Positions 1 to 6,760 are shown, counted from the stretch's first letter. The stretch: DNA of 13,787 bases from JBBDXS01 sp964418365 (GCA_964418365.1 CAYQLM010000081.1:1-13787); one strand, 5' to 3'. Notes: a model not told the origin generated them from the letters alone. Program-made: numbers and translations.

Positions 1-1141
1 GCTCGACGAGGTGGAGGCCGTAGCCTTCGAGGCCGGCGCGCTTGGCCGGGTTGTTCGTGAGCAGGCGGATGTCGTGCAGTCCGAGATCGATCAGGATCTG
101 CATGCCGATGCCGTAGTCGCGGCGGTCGGCGGGAAAGCCGAGCGCCTCGTTCGCCTCCACGGTGTCCATGCCCTGGTCCTGCAAGGCGTAGGCGCGCAGC
201 TTGTTGTGGAAGCCGATGCCGCGGCCTTCCTGCCGCATGTAGACGACGACGCCGCGGCCCTCTTTGGCGATCATCTGCATCGCGGCGCGGAGCTGCTCGC
301 CGCACTCGCAGCGCTGGCTGCCGAAGACGTCGCCGGTGAGACACTGGCTGTGCACGCGCACGAGGACAGGATCGCCGTTGTCGATCTCGCCCATGACGAG
401 CGCGACGTGCTCGTCGGCGTCGATCGGGCTCTTGTAGGCGATGGCGCGCCACTCGCCGAACTCCGTCGGCAGGACCGTCTCGGTGACGCGCTGGACCAGC
501 TTCTCCTTCTGCTTTCGGTAGGCGATGAGCTGGTCGACGCTGATGATCTTGATCTTGTGCCGGGAGGCGAAGCGCCGGAGGTCCGGCAGGCGGGCCATAG
601 TGCCGTCGGTCTTCATGATCTCGCAGCAGACGCCGGCGGGATAGAGCCCGGCCAGCTTGCAGAGATCGACGACGGCCTCGGTCTGGCCAGCGCGGACGAG
701 CACGCCGCCTTCGCGGGCGCGAAGGGGGAGCATGTGGCCGGGCATCATGAGGTCCTCGGGTCGAGTCTTCCGGTCGATGAGCACCTGCACGGTGCGCGCG
801 CGGTCGGCGGCGGAGATGCCGGTGCTGACGCCGCTGCGCGCATCGACCGTCACAGTGAACGGCGTGCCGAAGTGATCTGTGTTGCGGCCGGCCATCAGCG
901 GGATACCGAGCTGGTCGACGCGGTCGGCGGCCATCGGCATGCAGATGAAGCCGCGCGCATGCGTGGCCATGAAGTTGATCGCCTCGTGCGTGACGAATTC
1001 GGCCGGGAGGGTAAGGTCGCCCTCGTTCTCGCGCTCCTCGTCATCGATGATGATGACGAAGCGGCCCTGGCGGTAGTCCTCGATCGCTTCTTCGACGGTC
1101 GAGAGCCCTTTGGGTTGCTTCTTGCCGTCCAACTCGGTCAT
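1..1141 (-). CDS. ribBA: Bifunctional DHBP synthase / GTP cyclohydrolase II RibBA (C-terminus cut off by window edge)
   Basis: Cytoplasmic enzyme that feeds both branches of riboflavin synthesis: ribulose 5-phosphate to 3,4-dihydroxy-2-butanone 4-phosphate, and GTP to the diaminopyrimidine precursor. The first 380 residues are visible. The DHBP synthase domain (about 15-215) has DDEERENEGD at 33-42 and PGHMLPLRAREGG at 134-146. The cyclohydrolase II domain (about 216 on) has the zinc ligands C267, C278 and C280 (SQCLTG..., RCECG), then RQEGRGIG at 303-310 and the NNPAKRAGL segment near 363-371. The ATG is preceded by a purine-rich AAAGGTGG a few bases upstream. Only some tens of residues should be missing. 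The usual GHTEA motif reads GQTEA (Q153), changing a residue that binds metal in characterised DHBP synthases. The gene lies downstream of ribE on the same strand, but a plus-strand gene separates them, so it probably has its own promoter in 1142-1317, where I saw no FMN riboswitch. Confidence 0.95.
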   Translation of the reverse strand, partial: MTELDGKKQPKGLSTVEEAIEDYRQGRFVIIIDDEERENEGDLTLPAEFVTHEAINFMATHARGFICMPMAADRVDQLGIPLMAGRNTDHFGTPFTVTVDARSGVSTGISAADRARTVQVLIDRKTRPEDLMMPGHMLPLRAREGGVLVRAGQTEAVVDLCKLAGLYPAGVCCEIMKTDGTMARLPDLRRFASRHKIKIISVDQLIAYRKQKEKLVQRVTETVLPTEFGEWRAIAYKSPIDADEHVALVMGEIDNGDPVLVRVHSQCLTGDVFGSQRCECGEQLRAAMQMIAKEGRGVVVYMRQEGRGIGFHNKLRAYALQDQGMDTVEANEALGFPADRRDYGIGMQILIDLGLHDIRLLTNNPAKRAGLEGYGLHLVE

Positions 1142-1239
1142 GGTGCCACCTTTCGTTTGGTCTGGCTCTTATTTGGATGCCAGCCGCTCACCCGACGCAG
1201 CGGGCCATGTCAGATCCCAAGTGTACCCGATCACCGGAC

Positions 1240-1269
1240 ATGCCACGTAGGCGGCACCATAGCTATAAT
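1240..1269 (+). promoter_or_regulatory. Probable sigma70-type promoter of the alpha/beta hydrolase gene
   Basis: A perfect TATAAT lies at 1264-1269. A weak -35 (ATGCCA, four of six matches to TTGACA) lies at 1240-1245 with an 18-bp spacer. Transcription would start near 1276, about 42 nt before the ATG at 1318, which has its own AAGGAG site at 1302-1307. The -10 is convincing and the -35 is not. The rest of 1142-1317 shows no gene. Confidence 0.55.
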
Positions 1270-1317
1270 TCTCTGGCATTCCAATTCCAACGCAGCGTAG
1301 CAAGGAGAATTCCACAA

Positions 1318-2079
1318 ATGAGCTGGTTCGAGCACGGCGGAAGCGAGATCTACTACGAGGAGAGCGGCAGCGGCGCCCCTGTGCTGCTGATCCCGGGCTG
1401 GGGCGGAAGCATTGACGAGCTAACAGTCCTGAAGGACGCCCTCGGCTCCCAATACAGGGTCATCGCCGCTGATCCGCCTGGCTCTGGCCAGTCCGGCCCG
1501 CAGCCGCGCGAATACACGACCAGCTACTTTGAAGACGACTCCCGCTCGTTCTTTGCTCTCCTGACAAAGCTCTCGGCTAGCCCGGCGCACATCGTCGGCT
1601 TCAGCGACGGCGGCGAGTATGCGCTGCTCATGGCCGCCCTACAGCCGGACATGGTGCGCTCCGTGGTGACCTGGGGCGCGGGAGGCAAGCTCGAGGCGCC
1701 GCCTGGAATGCTGGAAGCGTTCTATAACCTGGTTGATAGCCCGATCGAGCCACTCAAGGACTTTTCTGAGTACCTCAAGGCGACGTACGGCGACGCGAAC
1801 GCGCGGGTGATGACGCAGACCGAATCAAACGCGCTCCGGGGGATCATTGAGGGCCGCGGCGGCGACATCAGCCTGTCGCGGGCTGCCGACATCAAGTGTA
1901 CGGCCCTCCTCCTCACGGGCGAGCAGGACTTCTTCGCCCCGCCACCGCTCGTATCGCAAATGGCGAGCGCGATCCGCAACGGCGAGTTCATGGAAGTGAA
2001 GGACGCCGGCCATGATGTTCACGCGACTAAGCCGGAGTGGTTGGCACAAACAATCGTTGACTGGCTAGCGAAGCACTAG
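1318..2079 (+). CDS. Alpha/beta-fold hydrolase (BPHL/valacyclovirase-like)
   Basis: A 253-residue soluble serine hydrolase of the alpha/beta-fold family. An oxyanion-type PGWGGS lies at 26-31, the nucleophile elbow is GFSDGG with S96, and the acid and base are probably D204 (TGEQDF) and H232 (DAGHD). The GxSDGG elbow and the length resemble biphenyl-hydrolase-like/valacyclovirase members, but the substrate cannot be told. I chose the ATG at 1318 because AAGGAG precedes it by 10 bases and the family's N-terminal strand starts right after. The reading frame is open further upstream, but that part runs through the promoter. The gene is on the plus strand, convergent with ribE (21-bp gap) and divergent from ribBA, so it breaks an otherwise minus-strand riboflavin block. 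Its G+C is lower than most neighbours (35 of 60 bases in the line I counted), which may mean later arrival. Confidence 0.85.
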   Translation: MSWFEHGGSEIYYEESGSGAPVLLIPGWGGSIDELTVLKDALGSQYRVIAADPPGSGQSGPQPREYTTSYFEDDSRSFFALLTKLSASPAHIVGFSDGGEYALLMAALQPDMVRSVVTWGAGGKLEAPPGMLEAFYNLVDSPIEPLKDFSEYLKATYGDANARVMTQTESNALRGIIEGRGGDISLSRAADIKCTALLLTGEQDFFAPPPLVSQMASAIRNGEFMEVKDAGHDVHATKPEWLAQTIVDWLAKH

Positions 2080-2100
2080 TCGCGTTTCGCGCCGCCGGAC

Positions 2101-2691
2101 CTACTTCGCCTGTGCCCGCTCGTCCAGCAGCTGCCCGACGTAGCGGGCGATGATATCGGACTCTAAGTTTACCCGATCGCCGACCGCCCTGCGGAGCAGG
2201 TTGGTGTGCTCTTGAGTGAACTCGACGAGCGAGACGGCGAACGTGCCGGCGGTCTTGTCGATCACGGTGAGGCTGACGCCATCGATGGTGATCGGGCCCT
2301 TGACGACGGTGTAGCGGAGGATTTCGCTGGGGGCGCGGTAGCGGGCGATGACGGCGTCCGCTTCGGGTGTGAACGAATCGACGGTGCCGGTGGCCTCGAC
2401 GACGCCGCGGACGAGGTGGCCGCCGAGACGCTGCGCGAGCGTCATCGCGCGCTCGAGGTTGACGACGTCGCCGGGCCGCAGCTCGCCGAGGTTGGTGCGT
2501 CGATAGGTCTCCGGCATCACGCTGGCGTAGAAGCCGTCCTCTTCGAGGTAGCTGCAGGTCAAATCGCAGCCGTTGACGGCGATGCTATCGCCCAGGTTGG
2601 TGCCCCAGAGCACCTTCTTGCAATTGATGATGAGCCGGCCCTCGCGCACTTCGCGGACGGTGCCTAGCTCTTCGATGATGCCGGTAAACAT
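2101..2691 (-). CDS. ribE: Riboflavin synthase, alpha chain (two lumazine-binding repeats)
   Basis: Dismutates two molecules of 6,7-dimethyl-8-ribityllumazine to riboflavin, the last step of the pathway. The 196 residues match the usual size of about 200. The signature N-terminus MFTGIIEELG sets the start at 2691, although the frame is open to 2769. Repeat 1 covers about 1-97, with AVNGCDLT at 38-45 and GGHLV at 90-94. Repeat 2 covers about 98-190, with TIDGVSLTV at 135-143, EHTNL at 161-165 and NLESDIIARY at 175-184. Two family positions look changed: the usual VNGVCLTV is VNGCDLTC, and the usual GHxD after GGHLV is GVVE (V97). No Shine-Dalgarno precedes the ATG. A 47-codon reading frame that begins with a second copy of the ribE start ends 10 nt upstream, so translation may depend on reinitiation. 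Last gene of the dcd-ribD-phosphotransferase-ribE run. Confidence 0.92.
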   Translation of the reverse strand: MFTGIIEELGTVREVREGRLIINCKKVLWGTNLGDSIAVNGCDLTCSYLEEDGFYASVMPETYRRTNLGELRPGDVVNLERAMTLAQRLGGHLVRGVVEATGTVDSFTPEADAVIARYRAPSEILRYTVVKGPITIDGVSLTVIDKTAGTFAVSLVEFTQEHTNLLRRAVGDRVNLESDIIARYVGQLLDERAQAK

Positions 2692-2700
2692 AGTGTACGG

Positions 2701-2805
2701 CTCATTCTTGCCACAGATACGAAAGGGCGGTCTTGCGGCATGTGCGCGGACAGATCCTTCGGCCTCCACCCCGCCGTTCTTCTACCCCGCTCGCCTCAGG
2801 ATGAC
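2701..2805. repeat. Dispersed palindromic (REP/MITE-like) element, copy 1
   Basis: The element is bounded by CTCATTCTTG (2701-2710) and CTCAGGATGAC (2795-2805), which are inverted relative to each other. Inside are GGCGGTCTTGCGG, and a TCCTTCGGCCTCC block followed by a C-rich stretch to ACCCCGCTCG. Copy 3 near 13019-13141 shares these as GGCGGACTTGCGG, TCCTTCGCCCTCC and ACCCCGCTCG, in the same order. It encodes nothing recognisable and lies inside the riboflavin operon, directly ahead of ribE. Confidence 0.75.
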
Positions 2806-2845
2806 AAGAGTCGGCGCCCAGCTCTTCGATGATGCCGGTGAACAT
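2702..2845 (-). pseudogene. Short 47-codon frame starting with a relic second ribE start
   Basis: An ATG at 2845, 6 nt after the stop of the phosphotransferase gene, opens a frame reading MFTGIIEELGADSCHPEA and then through the palindromic element to a TGA at 2702. Only the first 10-12 residues resemble riboflavin synthase; the rest is translated repeat DNA. Its position next to the upstream stop is what one expects for the original ribE start before disruption. It ends 10 nt ahead of the working ribE ATG, so it may act as a leader frame that passes ribosomes on. Alternatively it is the remnant of a separate riboflavin synthase gene copy. Confidence 0.6.
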
Positions 2846-2851
2846 TACGCC

Positions 2852-3844
2852 CTATTGTAGCCGCTTCGCCCCACTCCTCGACACGGCCCGGCCGGACGCG
2901 TTCCTCTCGGACAGCGCCGCCCGCAGGAAGCCCTCGATCCGTTCGCGCGCGTGAGGCGGCGTGACATGGGCGAGGCCCGCATCGTGATAGCCCGCCAGCC
3001 AGTGCTCGTAGGACAGGAGCGCGCGCAGGCCGCGAAACAGATCGAAGTACCAGGTGTCCGGCAGCCGCTGGGGGGCGTTCGCTTGATACGCCTCACGGAA
3101 GGCGTTCGCAGCGTCGACGTCGAGGATGAGCGCTAGGTCCATCCGGCACTGCGACACGTCCGTGCGCGGGTCGCCCACCTCCGCGTGCGTCCAGTCGATC
3201 ACGCCGGTCAGCCGGCCGAAGCGCCAGACGGTGTTGCCGGGCCAGAAGTCGTCATGGACGAACGTCGCTTCAGGCCAGGCGATGCGGTCGATCTCCTCGG
3301 TGAGGACCGCGTGGACTTCGCGCGCCAAGGGTCCGCCCTGCTGCGCATACTCACGTCGCCTCTCAAGCTCTTCTCGGACGCCATCGCGCAGATGCACGCT
3401 GAGGCCCGACAGGTCGAAGCGTTTCGGCGTCACCGCGTGTATCCTCAACAATGCCTGCGCGAGCTGCTCCGTCCACAACGCAACGTTTCGCGGCATGTAG
3501 ATGGGCGCTCCAGACAGGTACGTCAGCACGATCGCCGGCACGCCGAGCAGACCGCCTTCCGCGTCCAGCAGCAGCGGCCGCGGCGCCGGGATCTCTGCCT
3601 TCTCGACCAGCTGCAGGACGTTGTACTCGTGCGCGACGTGTTCAGGACGGGACGAACGATTGTCGCGCGGAAAGCGCCGCAACGCGACCTTGAACCGCGT
3701 CCCATCCCGCCGCTCGATGTCGAGGACGTCCATGCGAGCGCCGACGCCGCCGCGCAGCCTGCGAGTTCGTACCAGCCGTCCGCCGGGCGCCAGCTGCTCC
3801 ACAAGCCGAGCGAGACTGCCAGGTTTCGCGCGGCCACCCGCCAC
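2852..3844 (-). CDS. APH-family phosphotransferase (small-molecule kinase) in the riboflavin operon
   Basis: 330 residues with the aminoglycoside/choline phosphotransferase fold. The catalytic loop is HDDFWPGN at 197-204 (H197, D199, N204, the HxDxxxxN pattern). The metal-binding segment is VIDW...GDP at 215-226, with D217. An N-lobe strand reads VALRRF near 53-58, followed by HEYNVLQLV near 72-80. No transmembrane segment or signal peptide is seen. I chose the GTG at 3844 because it follows the ribD stop by one base and has GAGG six bases upstream; a longer frame to 3949 would lie entirely inside ribD. The gene is transcribed with ribD and ribE. The fold is used by kinases for aminoglycosides, choline, homoserine, macrolides and other small molecules, so the substrate is open. 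Its place suggests, but does not prove, a flavin-pathway metabolite. Confidence 0.87.
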   Translation of the reverse strand: MAGGRAKPGSLARLVEQLAPGGRLVRTRRLRGGVGARMDVLDIERRDGTRFKVALRRFPRDNRSSRPEHVAHEYNVLQLVEKAEIPAPRPLLLDAEGGLLGVPAIVLTYLSGAPIYMPRNVALWTEQLAQALLRIHAVTPKRFDLSGLSVHLRDGVREELERRREYAQQGGPLAREVHAVLTEEIDRIAWPEATFVHDDFWPGNTVWRFGRLTGVIDWTHAEVGDPRTDVSQCRMDLALILDVDAANAFREAYQANAPQRLPDTWYFDLFRGLRALLSYEHWLAGYHDAGLAHVTPPHARERIEGFLRAALSERNASGRAVSRSGAKRLQ

Positions 3845-3845
3845 G

Positions 3846-4952
3846 TTACGCCTCGATGGGCGGATAGCCGGTGACGAGGATATCGTCGCCCAGGCGCTCG
3901 ACGGCCACGTCATGCAGGCGGAGGGCATCGGCCATGCGGGCAGCGCCACGACCCGCGACAGCCGTCGGCGCGCTCGCGCCGCCGATGATCATCGGCGCGA
4001 TCACGGCGTGGACCTTGTCGACGAGGCGCTGATCGAAGAACGAGCCCAGCAGGATGCCACCCCCTTCGACGAGGAGCGACTGCACATCCTCCGCGCCGAG
4101 CAGATCGAGCAGCGCCGGCAGGCTGACGCGGCCATCGATCGATGGCAGCACCTCGACGCGCGCGCCGGCGGCGGCGATGCGCTCGCGCCAGCCGGCGGAC
4201 GAGGCGTCCGTCGTCGCGATCAAGGCCGGTTTGGTCACGCACGCGAGGACATTCGCATCGAGCGGCGTGCGACCGCGCGAGTCGATCACGACGCGCAGCG
4301 GCTGATGCTCCGATAGCTGATCGTCGGGCCGCGCCGTGAGCTGTGGGTTGTCGACTATTACCGTGTTCACGCCGACGGCGATGGCATCGATGCGCGTGCG
4401 CAGCTCGTGTGACCAGGCGCGCGTCTCTGGGCCGCTCACCCAGCGCGAGTCACCGCTCGTCGCGGCGATCTTGCCGTCGAGGCTGGCGGCGAACTTCGCG
4501 ATGACGAACGGGCGGCCCGTCTCGCGATGCTTGATGTAGGCCTCGTTGATCCGGCGCGCCTCGGCCTCGCCTTCGCCAACGACGACGCGGATGCCGGCGG
4601 CTTCGAGCTGGCGTTTGCCTTCGCCGTTCACGCGCGGGTTGGGATCGACGTGGGAGAAGCGCACCTCCGCGACGCCCGCCGCGATGATCGCGTCGGTGCA
4701 GGGTGGCGTGGAGCCTGTGTAGCAGTGCGGCTCGAGCGTAACGTAAACGCTCGCGCCGCGCGCGGCCTCGCCGGCCATCTGCAGCGCGACGGCCTCTGCG
4801 TGGGGCGAGCCGGGCCCTCGATAGCAGCCCTCGCCAGCGATGCGGCCGTCCTTGACGACGACGGCGCCGACGCTGGGGTTCGGGCTGGTGCGTCCGGCGA
4901 GCTCTCGGGCGAGCTCGAGCGCGCGGGCCATGAACGGCCCGGGCGAGCTCAC
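3846..4952 (-). CDS. ribD: Bifunctional diaminohydroxyphosphoribosylaminopyrimidine deaminase / 5-amino-6-(5-phosphoribosylamino)uracil reductase RibD
   Basis: Carries out the second and third steps of the pyrimidine branch of riboflavin synthesis: zinc-dependent deamination, then NADPH-dependent reduction. The 368 residues match the usual size. The deaminase domain (about 1-145) has NPSVGAVVV at 25-33, HAE at 51-53 with proton shuttle E53, and LEPHCYTGSTPPC at 73-85. The family norm in that last motif is EPC(S/N/C)...TPPC, so the first zinc cysteine is replaced by H76, with C77 next to it; C85 is kept. The reductase domain (about 148-365) has KFAASLDGKIA at 153-163, DNPQLTAR at 201-208 and LLVEGGG at 293-299. 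The GTG at 4952 overlaps the dcd stop (GTGA) and has GAGGAAG just upstream, so the two are translationally coupled. The next gene starts one base after its TAA. Confidence 0.94.
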   Translation of the reverse strand: MSSPGPFMARALELARELAGRTSPNPSVGAVVVKDGRIAGEGCYRGPGSPHAEAVALQMAGEAARGASVYVTLEPHCYTGSTPPCTDAIIAAGVAEVRFSHVDPNPRVNGEGKRQLEAAGIRVVVGEGEAEARRINEAYIKHRETGRPFVIAKFAASLDGKIAATSGDSRWVSGPETRAWSHELRTRIDAIAVGVNTVIVDNPQLTARPDDQLSEHQPLRVVIDSRGRTPLDANVLACVTKPALIATTDASSAGWRERIAAAGARVEVLPSIDGRVSLPALLDLLGAEDVQSLLVEGGGILLGSFFDQRLVDKVHAVIAPMIIGGASAPTAVAGRGAARMADALRLHDVAVERLGDDILVTGYPPIEA

Positions 4953-5587
4953 GTCACTTCCTCTTGCTCGAAGAGCTCGGACTGCTTGCCTTTGTGGAGC
5001 TGCTCTTCGCCCAGCTCTTCGTCGAGCTCCTCCCAGATGCCGCTGGCGAGCGGGCCGCTCTGGCCCTGGTACTTGCTGGGCGTGCTGCCGTAGGGGCGCT
5101 CGGCGGGGGACGAGAGACGTTCGAACGTGAACATGCAGATGCGCATGCGCGGGTAGAGCGCGACCGGCATGACGCCCAGGTTGCCTAGCTCCATCGTCGC
5201 CGTGCCGTCCCAGCCGGGGTGGAAGATGCTGGCTGTGCTGTGGACGATGATGCCCAGCCGCCCCAGGCTACTGCGCCCCTCGAGACGGCCGAGGATGTCG
5301 TCCGCGATCGTGAGCCGCTCCAGCGTAGTGGCGAGGACGAGCTCGTGCGGGTGGATGATGAACGGCTCGCCGGCCTTGACGTCGACCTGCCTCGTGCTGC
5401 CCTTGAGGGTATCGGGCCGGCGCGGGTCGATGTAGGCCTGCTTGTTGCGCTCGAAGACGAGGAACGTGAAGCCGAGCCGGAAGTCGATGCCGTCCGGCCC
5501 GATGCGCTTATCGAGCCCATCGGACGGGGCGATCTTGATACTGCCGTCGGACAGGGCGGCGCGGATATCGCGGTCAGAGAGGGTCAT
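4949..5587 (-). CDS. dcd: dCTP deaminase (possibly bifunctional dCTP deaminase/dUTPase)
   Basis: Deaminates dCTP to dUTP (or to dUMP in bifunctional members) for thymidylate synthesis. 212 residues. The family core is clear: GRSSLGRLG at 104-112, HSTASIFHPGWDG at 116-128, MELGN at 132-136 with catalytic-type E133, SSPAERPYG at 159-167, and KYQGQSGP at 172-179. The HSTA and SPAERPYG wording is closer to what I recall of bifunctional deaminase/dUTPases than to the E. coli enzyme, but I cannot decide between them. An acidic, charged tail of about 25 residues follows the core. The ATG has AAAGGAG a few bases upstream. It is the first gene of the run into ribD, with which it shares a GTGA overlap, and is divergent from the TIR gene. 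Confidence 0.93.
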   Translation of the reverse strand: MTLSDRDIRAALSDGSIKIAPSDGLDKRIGPDGIDFRLGFTFLVFERNKQAYIDPRRPDTLKGSTRQVDVKAGEPFIIHPHELVLATTLERLTIADDILGRLEGRSSLGRLGIIVHSTASIFHPGWDGTATMELGNLGVMPVALYPRMRICMFTFERLSSPAERPYGSTPSKYQGQSGPLASGIWEELDEELGEEQLHKGKQSELFEQEEVT

Positions 5588-5605
5588 GGCGCTCCTTTGG
5601 GAGGA

Positions 5606-5611
5606 AGTATA
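5606..5611 (-). promoter_or_regulatory. -10 element of the dcd-ribD operon promoter
   Basis: On the minus strand TATACT lies 18 nt upstream of the dcd ATG, just ahead of the Shine-Dalgarno, in the 116-bp divergent gap between dcd and the TIR gene. I see no good -35 at 16-18 bp. The leader would be only about 12 nt and too short for an FMN riboswitch. Confidence 0.4.
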
Positions 5612-5703
5612 GCGGGGACAGCAGTCGGTTTGGGCTATCTTGTACGGAAGCGAACAACGAGCGAGATCCGTCTCTGCGCTAGACTAGGCCGAAGGAGCTC
5701 CTC

Positions 5704-6624
5704 GTGAACGTCTTCATAAGTTACTCCAGCGACGACAGAGAGTTCGTGGAGCGGCTTGCGCGCGATCTGGTTAGGGCAGGCCTGAGCGTTTGGTATGACC
5801 AGTGGCAACTTTCGGTTGGCGACTCACTTCGAGACAAGATCAGCGCCGGGATCGAAGGCTCGGCCTATCTAGCTGTCGTCCTGTCGCAAGCCTCCGTGCA
5901 ATCGAAGTGGGTAAAGGAAGAGGTCTATGCGGCCATGGCCCGGGCGGCGGAAGATGGTCGGGTTATCGTCCTACCTCTTCTCAAGGAGGACTGCGATATC
6001 CCGGCACTATTGAAGGACAAAGTCTACGTAGACTTCCGCTCGGATTATGAAGGAGCCGTTGGCCGCTTACTCGAACGCCTACGCACAGCTGGTCCAGATC
6101 AAACTGGCAGAACCAGGCGAGGCGAATTCCTCAATGATTACTCATTCGACTGGGGTCACGACGGTAAAACGCATCGCTTCAGACTATTCGTTGTGTCTCA
6201 TTCCGAGAGTGCTCCGGCATCCTTCCTTTGTCGAATTGAGGCCTTCCCGAACGATGCGATGGACAAGCGCTTCTCGGAATACGAGAACGCGGGACTGCAT
6301 CTCGTACCTCGGCTTTTGTGCGCAGGAATGATGAAGGTAGCCATCCCGCCAGGAACACGCGTCGCGATCAACGACGAAATGCCTGGCTACAAGACTATCG
6401 AGTTCCAAGATCCCAAGGTCGGCATTGCCTGCACGCTGGAGATTGAAGTTCGCCGTATGGGAGAGCCGCTAGACAAGGCCGTAATCTACGATGTTGGAGA
6501 TCTTACCTCAGAAGTTTTCGACCTGGCCGCCAAGCATCTCGATGAAGAACTCAGCGAAGATGACAAGAAGACATGGGCTGATTTTGTAAAGTCGACAGTC
6601 ATCGACAAGGGTCTATGGCCATGA
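5704..6624 (+). CDS. TIR-domain protein with unrecognised C-terminal domain
   Basis: 306 residues. Residues 1-125 are a TIR domain: VFISYSSDDREFVERLARDL at 3-22, WYDQWQLSVGDSL at 30-42, IEGSAYLAVVLS at 50-61, then SxxSKWVKEEV at 64-74. Bacterial TIR domains often hydrolyse NAD+ or signal in antiphage defence; others are virulence or scaffold proteins. E51 is a candidate catalytic residue that I cannot assign with confidence. Residues about 140-285 look strand-rich, and the rest is an acidic helical end (HLDEELSEDDKKTWADFV); I do not recognise this domain. The GTG at 5704 has AAGGAG six bases upstream, and the TIR strand begins immediately. No membrane segment is seen. G+C is clearly lower than around it (about half in the line I counted), suggesting transfer. 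It stands alone, with no Thoeris, SAVED or Argonaute partner visible in the window. Confidence 0.85.
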   Translation: MNVFISYSSDDREFVERLARDLVRAGLSVWYDQWQLSVGDSLRDKISAGIEGSAYLAVVLSQASVQSKWVKEEVYAAMARAAEDGRVIVLPLLKEDCDIPALLKDKVYVDFRSDYEGAVGRLLERLRTAGPDQTGRTRRGEFLNDYSFDWGHDGKTHRFRLFVVSHSESAPASFLCRIEAFPNDAMDKRFSEYENAGLHLVPRLLCAGMMKVAIPPGTRVAINDEMPGYKTIEFQDPKVGIACTLEIEVRRMGEPLDKAVIYDVGDLTSEVFDLAAKHLDEELSEDDKKTWADFVKSTVIDKGLWP

Positions 6625-6735
6625 GTTACGAAACATCTGCAATATGTTGAGCTTGAACGCGGCAAGCATTACCAGCCACTTGTGTTGCGCGCTACGGCGG
6701 CGTGCGGCGGCCGGAGAGCCAGCCGATGAAAGCCA

Positions 6736-6760
6736 GAGGGCCGGCTTCACGCCGGCCCTC
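6736..6760. terminator. Perfect hairpin between the convergent TIR and PepSY genes
   Basis: Arms GAGGGCCGGC (6736-6745) and GCCGGCCCTC (6751-6760) pair perfectly around a 5-nt loop. There is no strong U-tract on either strand. Its place between two convergent genes suits a bidirectional terminator. The rest of 6625-6787 holds no gene that I can see. Confidence 0.7.

Larger units (their letters stand above)
2656..2847 (-). repeat. Direct duplication of the ribE start region (38-bp copies at 2656-2693 and 2810-2847)
   Basis: Positions 2656-2693 and 2810-2847 align without gaps at an offset of 154 bp, with about six mismatches by eye. On the minus strand both copies encode MFTGIIEELG. The copies then diverge, TVREV continuing into ribE and AD running into repeat element DNA. 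The two copies flank the palindromic element at 2701-2805. This looks like an element insertion with a long target duplication, or a partial tandem duplication later invaded by the element. Confidence 0.8.

Noticed and set aside
11..1300. Long plus-strand open frame opposite ribBA
   Set aside because: It is antisense to a clear RibBA protein with all its motifs; such frames come free in high-GC DNA.
1142..1317. Possible FMN riboswitch ahead of ribBA
   Set aside because: I looked for the conserved RFN core wording on the minus strand and did not find it; the leader ahead of dcd is too short as well.
2080..2100. CGCG-TTT-CGCG as a terminator between hydrolase and ribE
   Set aside because: The stem is only four base pairs, with no U-tract; too weak to call.
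3185..3874. Plus-strand open frames opposite the phosphotransferase gene
   Set aside because: They overlap a coding frame with kinase motifs and show no domain, ribosome site or sensible start.
5588..5703. Promoter for the TIR gene
   Set aside because: TATCTT and TAGACT are possible -10 elements, but neither has a supporting -35, so I could not choose one.
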